Positions 58,336 to 64,000 of a stretch of DNA of 64,000 nucleotides are shown here, piece by piece (the stretch's first letter is position 1; the number at the start of each line of letters is the position of its first letter). The notes beneath the pieces are model-generated. The model was given only the letters and a program-made list of their open reading frames with translations, was not told the DNA's origin and made no database searches. A program made the position numbers and the translations under genes. Source of the DNA: Fibrivirga algicola (GTDB lineage: Bacteria; Bacteroidota; Bacteroidia; Cytophagales; Spirosomataceae); the NCBI RefSeq assembly GCF_011742925.1, contig NZ_WAEL01000001.1:558001-622000 (forward strand), read 5' to 3'.

Positions 58336-59718
58336 ATGCCCTCTCTTTTACCTACTTACCATCAATGGATATTGCTCTTTCTGGGAGCCACCGTGGCCAT
58401 TCTAATCGCCAACCTCATCCAATGGATTGTGCGCAGGGAACGGATATATGGCTTGTACACGCTTTACGTGCTGCTGTGGTTATTGTCATTTAGCTTGGAT
58501 AATCAGCCTATCAATGCCTCAACAGCTTTTATCCATACCGTCAATGTGCACATATTCGCCTGGCTGTACCTCGAAATAGCCGTTACGTTTCTGAAGCTGA
58601 CAACCCGGCCTACCCTGTTGCGTGGGTATCGAATTATACAGAAAACCATCGTGATTGCGGCTTTGCCTGAAGTGTATTTTAACTTGTTTTCGTCGGCCTG
58701 GCAAACCCAGTGGCATGAAACTCAGCTCAACATTATCCGTGGACTTATTATTACGGTTGTCTATCTGACAATCTTTTACACGGTCTTTAGATACGTTCGA
58801 TTTACGGACCTCCTGGCCCGCTTTTTCATCGCCGGTACCCTGGCCTTGTGGGTAACGCAACTTATTGGCGTCTATATCATTAGTTATTATGCTGATAATG
58901 AACGATTAATAACTTTTTCTAATTTGCCGTCTCCAATTCATCCCGGGTTCCTTATTCAGTTCGGTATTCTTCTCGACATGGCCTGCGTGTCGCTGGGTCT
59001 TTCATATAGGCAACAACAGCGTGTGATACAACAAGTGCGGGCTGAACAGGATCTCCTGCGCGAACGCGAGCAATACCTGCGTCAGCAACTGCAATCCGAC
59101 CTCGCGCTTCAAAAAATCAAACACCAACATACCGAGTCACAGATGCGCGCTTTGCAAAGTCAGGTTAACCCTCACTTTTTGTTTAATGCGCTCAACACAC
59201 TTTCTGCTCTCATTGACGAGAACCCGCGTCAGGCTACCGATTACGTAGATGAGCTAAGTAGCGTATACCGGTATCTGCTCCGATCAACAGAACAGGAGTT
59301 GACGACCCTGAATGTTGAAATGGCCTTTATTCAATCGTATTTTTACTTACTTAAAATTCGATTCGGTGACAGCGTCTGTCCCGAACTAAGTATTGACTCT
59401 GCGTACCACGATGCCTTGATTCCCCCGCTAACCCTGCAACTGCTGGTGGAAAACGCTGTCAAACATAACCGTGTTCTACCCGACGAGCCGCTGACCATCC
59501 GCATTCGTACAACTGGACAAGGGCATTTGGTGATTGAAAACAACATGCAGCGCCGAAACGTCCGGGTAGAATCGAATGGGGTGGGGCTGAACAACATCGC
59601 TGACAAATACCGGTTGTTGGGTCGCCCCTTGCCCTCAATTGAAGAGACAGAAGGCTGGTTTCGGGTAACGCTGTTCCTGTTGCCAACCACGCAGCCGGTA
59701 GAAAATGTAGGTGGCTAA
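58336..59718 (+). CDS. LytS-type membrane sensor histidine kinase
   Basis: The 460-residue protein has about seven membrane helices in residues 10-225 and a coiled coil around 230-270. The His_kinase (PF06580) box is SQVNPHFLFNALNTLSALID with phospho-acceptor His280. The ATPase region includes LQLLVENAVKHN and NNMQRRNVRVESNGVGLNNI. This is the LytS/YehU-type kinase, which normally pairs with a LytTR response regulator. None is present in the window next to it, so it is an orphan here. Signal unknown. It ends at a 13-bp stem that is shared with the M56-TonB operon. Confidence 0.92.
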   Translation: MPSLLPTYHQWILLFLGATVAILIANLIQWIVRRERIYGLYTLYVLLWLLSFSLDNQPINASTAFIHTVNVHIFAWLYLEIAVTFLKLTTRPTLLRGYRIIQKTIVIAALPEVYFNLFSSAWQTQWHETQLNIIRGLIITVVYLTIFYTVFRYVRFTDLLARFFIAGTLALWVTQLIGVYIISYYADNERLITFSNLPSPIHPGFLIQFGILLDMACVSLGLSYRQQQRVIQQVRAEQDLLREREQYLRQQLQSDLALQKIKHQHTESQMRALQSQVNPHFLFNALNTLSALIDENPRQATDYVDELSSVYRYLLRSTEQELTTLNVEMAFIQSYFYLLKIRFGDSVCPELSIDSAYHDALIPPLTLQLLVENAVKHNRVLPDEPLTIRIRTTGQGHLVIENNMQRRNVRVESNGVGLNNIADKYRLLGRPLPSIEETEGWFRVTLFLLPTTQPVENVGG

Positions 59719-59849
59719 TTGGTACGCTAAACGGGGTTAGTTTTCCGGCGGTGTGACGAGCGGCAAGTGCTGGTAGTGAAATGACACTACCCGGTTGGTA
59801 ACCGGTTCGCATTCAACTGGCTCCTTGTATGGGCTATTTTTCAACATTA

Positions 59850-59902
59850 GTTCCTGCTCAGTCACGCCACGGGTCTACCAAATGGCGAAACTGAGCAGGA
59901 AC
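59850..59902. terminator. Hairpin between LytS-type and M56-TonB genes
   Basis: Perfect 13-bp stem GTTCCTGCTCAGT / ACTGAGCAGGAAC (59850-59862 with 59890-59902) with a 27-nt loop between two convergent genes. Confidence 0.65.
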
Positions 59903-59906
59903 GTAC

Positions 59907-61802
59907 CTACCGGTCTTTTTTCTTTTCGGTACTGACGCTCTTTTTCGTCGTGATTTTCACCACGCCGTTACGCCCTTTTTCACCATAGATTGATACAGTC
60001 GTCGCGTCCTTAAGTATATCAACTTGTTGAATCGTATTTGGGTCGATACGTTGCATTTCCTCTTCAGTAATTTCTTTATCATCAAGGAAAATGAGAGCTG
60101 AGCTAATGCTTCCTCCTTGTGGAAATTTAGCAGGTGAATAGATTCTAACTGCTCCGTTTTGATATACTTTGATGCTATCCTGCGCCGAATAAGTGACGCT
60201 TCTATCTGATGTAGAGCTGTTTGACGTTGAGGTGGAACCCAGCATAAAGTTGATAGGTAAGTTGTACTGAACAGCCACGGAACGGCCATTCTGCTTACCG
60301 GGCGTCCATTTGGGCATGATCGACGTAACGCGTACAGCTTCCTCATCACAACCCCAGCCAATGCCTTTCAATACCCGAATCCGGTCGATGGAACCATCGG
60401 TGTCTACAACAAAGCTGACGAAAACGTTGCCTTGTATGCCTAACTTTCGTGCTTCTTCTGGATAATGGAGATTACTTCCCAAAAACGCGTAAAGTGCATT
60501 GTTACCACCTGGAAAAGTAGGCGGCTCTTCCACTACAGTGAATACTTCATTGGAGCCAGCCGGGGCGGGCAAAGTAATCGATTCAGGTACGTTCGCCTGC
60601 GGCATTGCGCTGCTATTAACAGCTTGTTTCTTCAAGACACATACAGCTGTATAATTCCCCTTTGATGGAGTTATAAGCTCTACCGCCTGAAAACCTACAA
60701 AGCTGGCGACCAGAACAGTCCCTCCAGGTACGTCGATAGTAAAGCGGCCGTCAATGTCTGTGGTGGTGCCTTGATGTCCATTGCGCACTACTACGTTTGC
60801 GCCCTGTAAGGGTTTCCGTAAGTGGTCTCTTACAAGGCCCGTCACATGTACAGTGGCAGTCGGACTGATGTCTAATGGCAACTCATCTGCTGGTTCTGGC
60901 TTGGTTGTCATGGCCAGCAGGGCGGTAGCCAAGGGTACTACCAATGCGTATTTCCAGAGGGCGCGGCGGCGGGTGTGTTGTTGGTACAGCATCTGAATGC
61001 GTTGTTTAAGGGTAGGTGAGTCAGGCCTGTCTGGGCCGAAGGAATGGGCCAGGCTATGTTGGTCCGGTGTTCCCGTCGGCATATGAAAGGCGTAGCTGAC
61101 CAGAAAGCGGGCGTAGGCGTCGCGGTGATCGGGTGTCTGCGGGGTGGCATCGCGGTCGGCCAGGTACTCATGCACCTGTCGGATGGCGTGCCGATAGCCG
61201 AACAGCGCCGGGTTTAGCCAGCAGAGGGCCTGAACCACTTCCAGCACAAGAATATCGAGACTATGCCGTTGCCGAATATGTACCAGTTCGTGCTGCCGAA
61301 CGGCTTCTGTCCGAGCATCGTCGGGGTTGAGTACCAGATAATGGAAGAACGAAAAGGTTGGCGTCTGCTCGTTGTCGGGCAGCACCAGTGTATGATCTTC
61401 GAGTAGCTGGGCAGGCCATTGTTGAATGAGCCGCAACAACGAAAGTGTGCGCCAGACCGTGCGGACCAACAACCCTGCGGCTACCAGCGCAAACAACCAC
61501 ATTGCCAGCACCGGCCAGTCGGGTAGGAGCGGGGTTTCGATCTGGGCAGTTGCATTGCCCGGCACCAGGATGGCATCGAGCGGCACAGCCGTATAGGCAG
61601 GTACGTCGGTTTCCCAGGGCCAGGGAAACGTCAGGCCAGGAATATGAACCAGCGGTAGCACAAACGCCAGCAGCAGCGACCCCATCAGGTACGTTCGGTT
61701 CAGGACCAGGAACGTATGACGCCGGAGCAGCAGGGCGTAACAACCGTAGAACAGGATCAGGAATAGATTGGCTTTCAGCCAGTAATCAACAAGCGGCGTC
61801 AT
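59907..61802 (-). CDS. M56 (BlaR1-type) peptidase fused to CarboxypepD-like, TonB-C and plug-like domains
   Basis: The protein has 631 residues. An N-terminal BlaR1-type membrane part with four helices contains the M56 zinc motif HELVH (171-175) and EYLAD (212-216). After a membrane helix (KYALVVPLATALLAMT, about 290) comes a CarboxypepD_reg-like domain (VTGLVRDHLRKPLQGANVVV, about 325-385). It is followed by a TonB-C domain (FPGGNNALYAFLGSNLHYPE through GWGCDEEAVRVTSIMPKW, about 425-520) and a plug-like end (IFLDDKEITEEEMQRID, YGEKGRNGVVKITTKK, about 565-625). So sensor, protease and outer-membrane energy-transfer modules share one chain. It follows the BlaI-like repressor gene by 27 bp. Function is inferred as signal-controlled derepression plus TonB contact; no beta-lactamase is near. 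Confidence 0.93.
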   Translation of the reverse strand: MTPLVDYWLKANLFLILFYGCYALLLRRHTFLVLNRTYLMGSLLLAFVLPLVHIPGLTFPWPWETDVPAYTAVPLDAILVPGNATAQIETPLLPDWPVLAMWLFALVAAGLLVRTVWRTLSLLRLIQQWPAQLLEDHTLVLPDNEQTPTFSFFHYLVLNPDDARTEAVRQHELVHIRQRHSLDILVLEVVQALCWLNPALFGYRHAIRQVHEYLADRDATPQTPDHRDAYARFLVSYAFHMPTGTPDQHSLAHSFGPDRPDSPTLKQRIQMLYQQHTRRRALWKYALVVPLATALLAMTTKPEPADELPLDISPTATVHVTGLVRDHLRKPLQGANVVVRNGHQGTTTDIDGRFTIDVPGGTVLVASFVGFQAVELITPSKGNYTAVCVLKKQAVNSSAMPQANVPESITLPAPAGSNEVFTVVEEPPTFPGGNNALYAFLGSNLHYPEEARKLGIQGNVFVSFVVDTDGSIDRIRVLKGIGWGCDEEAVRVTSIMPKWTPGKQNGRSVAVQYNLPINFMLGSTSTSNSSTSDRSVTYSAQDSIKVYQNGAVRIYSPAKFPQGGSISSALIFLDDKEITEEEMQRIDPNTIQQVDILKDATTVSIYGEKGRNGVVKITTKKSVSTEKKKDR

Positions 61803-61829
61803 AGCTCTCTGGAGTTTAGGAGTGACTGA

Positions 61830-62225
61830 TTACTTACTTGGGGGGCTGTTGTCGCTGCGTTTATTCAGCATTTGAATGATTTCGTCGGCTTCGTTCAGAC
61901 TGACGTTTCGTTCTTTTACGAAAAAGGAAACCAGCTTTTGCAGGGACCCATCGAAATAGTTGGTCATCAGTTGCTCGGTCTGGAAACGGCGATAGGCATC
62001 TTCCGAGATAAGCGGGTAGTACTCATGCGTTTTACCGTAGGCAATGTACCCCACTACGCCCTTCTTTTCCAGGATCCGAATAATGGTCGATACGGTATTG
62101 TAGGCGGGTTTTTCGCCGGTTGAATCCAATGGCGGTAGTTCGGCCAGAATATCTTTTACGAAGGCTTTTTCCAGTCGCCACAACACACGCATGATGTCCT
62201 CTTCGGCGTTGGTCAGTTCTCTCAT
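61830..62225 (-). CDS. BlaI/MecI/CopY-family transcription repressor
   Basis: This 131-residue protein is a winged-helix repressor: LTNAEEDIMRVLWRLEKAFVKDIL at the start, YNTVSTIIRILEKKGVVGYI as recognition region, and a C-terminal helical dimer half. Family members are cut by their membrane partner (BlaR1/MecR1-type M56 peptidase), which frees their promoters. It precedes such an M56 protein by 27 bp on the same strand, so the pair should be a regulatory operon. The usual cleavage site cannot be identified. A palindromic operator near 62226-62300 is expected but was not clearly seen. Confidence 0.93.
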   Translation of the reverse strand: MRELTNAEEDIMRVLWRLEKAFVKDILAELPPLDSTGEKPAYNTVSTIIRILEKKGVVGYIAYGKTHEYYPLISEDAYRRFQTEQLMTNYFDGSLQKLVSFFVKERNVSLNEADEIIQMLNKRSDNSPPSK

Positions 62226-62317
62226 GGTGATCTGTCAGGGGTGTGTAGGGATGCGACGTTAAACGTAATACTAATGCCTTAGTTTTACAACTATTAATGT
62301 AGTTATAATGTTCATTA

Positions 62318-62392
62318 AAAAAGGTTTGGTGTTTGTCGTTTGACGGTGCTCTGCTAATCAGCAGAGCACCGTCAAACGACAAACACCAAACC
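62318..62392 (-). terminator. 33-bp perfect hairpin terminator of the rluB-like gene
   Basis: Arms 62323-62355 and 62360-62392 are perfectly complementary over 33 bp with a 4-nt loop. On the minus strand it is followed by TTTTTT, giving a classic intrinsic terminator. The arm core CAAACACCAAAC is shared with the hairpin at 2071-2128. Confidence 0.88.
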
Positions 62393-62399
62393 CTATAGC

Positions 62400-64000
62400 C
62401 TAGATCAAATACTTCAGCTTCACTACTTCTTTGGGCTCCAGGAAGCGCCACTTACCGCGTGGCAATTCTTTCTTAGTCAGGCCGGCAAAAACGGTGCGGT
62501 CGAGCTTCGTCACTTCATAACCCAGCGATTCGAACATACGACGAACGATGCGGTTACGTCCCGAGTGAATCTCAACACCAACTACCTGAGCATCAGGCGT
62601 TACAATGGCAAGGTCATCTGGTTTGATATGGCCGTCTTCCAGGTCGAGACCGTTCCGAATGGCTTCAAAGTGTTCTTCTGTAATGGGCTTATCCAGTTCA
62701 ACCTGATACACCTTCTTCACGTTGTTTGATGGGTGCGTCAGCTTGCCCGCCAGTTCGCCATCGTTTGTCAGCAGCAGCAGACCCGTAGTGTTGCGGTCGA
62801 GGCGGCCAACAGGGTAGAGGCGGAACGGACCGGCATCGGCTACCAGGTCGAGCACCGTGCTACGCTCTTCCGGATCTTCCGTTGTCGTGATAATGTCACG
62901 TGGTTTATTGAGTAACACATAAACCAGTTTCTCTGGGTTCAGCACCTTGTTGCCGTACTTCACCACATCGTTTGGCTTTACGCGGTAGCCCATTTCGGTC
63001 ACAACGTTGCCGTTTACCTGTACGTCGCCTTTGGCAATAAGTTCGTCGGCCTCGCGGCGCGAACAAACGCCGGCATTGGCGATGTAGCGGTTCAACCGGA
63101 TCGAGTTCGGATCAGTTGTCCGCTCGCGTTCCAGATTTTTGGCTACTTTCCGTGAGCGGGGCAGGTTGTCCCGCATGCTGCTCAGATTGTAGTTCGGGGC
63201 CTTTTCGTAGCGGCCAGTACGGCGCTCGATTGATTTTTCCTCTCCTTCATCGTTCCGGTTATCGCGGTCCCGATCAAATGGCTTGCGCGGTCCGTCATTC
63301 CGGTTGCCGGTAGTGCGCGGGCGAGCGGGGCCGTTTGGATCGCGGGGTTCGAATTTTGTCCGCTCGGGCCGTTCTGCACTGCCTTCATTCCGACGATCAA
63401 ACCGGGGACGGTCATCACTCCGATCATCGCGGCTGTATGGCTTACGCTCGAATGACCGCTCTGCGCCACCGCCCTGACGGTCATCGCGTGCAAATGGTTT
63501 GCGTTCCGGACGCTCATCAGATCCTTCGCGGTCACGGCGATCAAAACGGGCGCTGTCGCCTTCACGTGGTCCTGATGACCGGGCATCCCGGCTAAAGGGT
63601 TTGCGTGGTTCGGCATTCCGATCGCCATAGGCTGGCCGATCACCACCTTCGCGACGGTCTCCGCCAGTGAATGGCTTCCGGTCACCATAGGCTGGGCGAT
63701 CGCCCCCTTCGCGACGGTCTCCGCCAGTAAATGGCTTGCGGTCTCCGTATGCAGGTCGGTCGCCACCCTCGCGACGGTCTCCGCCAGTAAATGGCTTGCG
63801 GTCTCCGTAGGCTGGGCGGTCTGAACCACCATCCCGGTTAAAGGGCTTACGTGGTCCGGCATTCCGATCACCATAGGCTGGACGGTCACCGCCATCGCGG
63901 CTGAATGGTTTCCGATCTCCGTAAGCTGGCCGGTCGCCGCCCTCGCGACGGTCTCCGCCAGCGAATGGCTTTCTATCTCCGTAAGCTGGCCGGTCCGAAC
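62400..64000 (-). CDS. rluB: RluB/RsuA-family pseudouridine synthase with long disordered N-terminal arm (partial)
   Basis: The catalytic part, coded at 62400-63176, has an S4 domain (IRLNRYIANAGVCSRREADE) and the RsuA/RluB/E/F core LYPVGRLDRNTTGLLLLTND, where the Asp of GRLDRNT is catalytic. It makes pseudouridine in 23S rRNA. The frame stays open upstream of the Met at 63174-63176 to the window edge at 64000 (at least 274 more residues), rich in Arg, Asp, Gly and Pro. It is built of about 20-residue repeats (GGDRREGGDRPAYGDRKPF). The true start lies outside the window. The arm is likely disordered and RNA-binding (inference). Confidence 0.9.
   Translation of the reverse strand, partial: SDRPAYGDRKPFAGGDRREGGDRPAYGDRKPFSRDGGDRPAYGDRNAGPRKPFNRDGGSDRPAYGDRKPFTGGDRREGGDRPAYGDRKPFTGGDRREGGDRPAYGDRKPFTGGDRREGGDRPAYGDRNAEPRKPFSRDARSSGPREGDSARFDRRDREGSDERPERKPFARDDRQGGGAERSFERKPYSRDDRSDDRPRFDRRNEGSAERPERTKFEPRDPNGPARPRTTGNRNDGPRKPFDRDRDNRNDEGEEKSIERRTGRYEKAPNYNLSSMRDNLPRSRKVAKNLERERTTDPNSIRLNRYIANAGVCSRREADELIAKGDVQVNGNVVTEMGYRVKPNDVVKYGNKVLNPEKLVYVLLNKPRDIITTTEDPEERSTVLDLVADAGPFRLYPVGRLDRNTTGLLLLTNDGELAGKLTHPSNNVKKVYQVELDKPITEEHFEAIRNGLDLEDGHIKPDDLAIVTPDAQVVGVEIHSGRNRIVRRMFESLGYEVTKLDRTVFAGLTKKELPRGKWRFLEPKEVVKLKYLI
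63600..64000 (-). repeat. 60-bp in-frame repeats coding GGDRREGGDRPAYGDRKPF units
   Basis: At 63661-63780 the sequence repeats with a period of exactly 60 bp; similar units continue to the window edge and degenerate below 63600. They encode Gly/Asp/Arg-rich 20-residue units in the N-terminal arm of the pseudouridine synthase. Differences are mostly synonymous. Confidence 0.85.

Noticed and set aside
59907-62225. Beta-lactam resistance operon
   Set aside because: BlaI- and BlaR1-type parts are present, but no beta-lactamase or penicillin-binding protein gene is linked, and the sensor part is replaced by TonB-type domains.
63182-63895. 237-codon minus-strand frame with VSPL/HLLAETVA-like repeats
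   Set aside because: It is a shifted frame over the repeat arm of the pseudouridine synthase, whose own frame is continuous and coherent with the catalytic domain.
63600-64000. CRISPR-like regular repeats
   Set aside because: The period is a constant 60 bp without unique spacers, and the units encode an in-frame Gly/Asp/Arg-rich peptide.
1-64000. tRNA, rRNA, prophage, transposase or integrase genes
   Set aside because: I looked through gaps and coding frames on both strands and saw no cloverleaf, rRNA segment or recombinase motif.

Overview
The window reads as chromosomal DNA of a Bacteroidota bacterium, most likely a Cytophagales member near Spirosoma (inference). Three proteins end in a type IX secretion (T9SS) sorting domain. 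Bacteroidota-style families recur: DUF983, an M56 peptidase-TonB fusion, the CarboxypepD-like domain, and NrtR/AraR-type Nudix regulators. Starts lack Shine-Dalgarno motifs, and the rpsT promoter matches the TTTG-N20-TANNTTTG form. No rRNA, tRNA, CRISPR array, prophage or insertion sequence is visible.

Layout. 0-6 kb: a secreted M43 protease, then a four-gene minus-strand nitrate-type uptake operon (alginate-export-type porin, NrtA-like binding protein, permease, ATPase). 6-10 kb: an overlapping YCII / lipoprotein / PhzF-like operon, an AGE-family sugar epimerase-like gene and a DUF3761 gene. 9.8-16.4 kb: two tandem paralogous T9SS-exported Ig-like proteins, one carrying a metzincin-like protease motif. 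16.6-22.6 kb: DUF3050, a tandem LEA14-like protein, rpsT, radC, a HAD phosphatase, an M50 site-2 protease and a thioredoxin. 22.7-28 kb: a secreted esterase, a glutaminyl cyclase relic, an ABM-like protein, a large S9 peptidase and a DsrE-like protein.

28-35 kb is an esterase island. Five secreted alpha/beta-hydrolase esterases on the minus strand face a divergent Nudix-type transcription regulator. A 7+7 bp palindrome lies in the shared promoter. This is the best candidate for an undescribed catabolic unit. Next come decayed genes (an alcohol dehydrogenase remnant and a gene with an in-frame TGA), a histidine kinase with a degenerate receiver, DUF983, an AraC regulator, a lipase-like protein and two YtxH-like stress proteins.

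43-51 kb carries a SixA-like phosphatase, a T9SS-exported M4 protease fused to a beta-propeller, an M13 protease lipoprotein and a bile-acid-symporter-like transporter. 51-64 kb holds a TonB/plug-like pair that resembles the C-terminal half of the M56-TonB fusion near 60 kb, a beta-helix protein, a HAD phosphatase, an SRPBCC protein, an outer-membrane barrel, a GT1 glycosyltransferase, an orphan LytS-type kinase, the BlaI / M56-TonB operon, and an RluB-type pseudouridine synthase whose repeat-rich N-terminal arm runs off the window edge.

Together the genes fit a surface-active heterotroph that digests proteins and esters outside the cell. At least three genes show in-frame stops or large deletions. 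Long perfect hairpins mark many gene ends.
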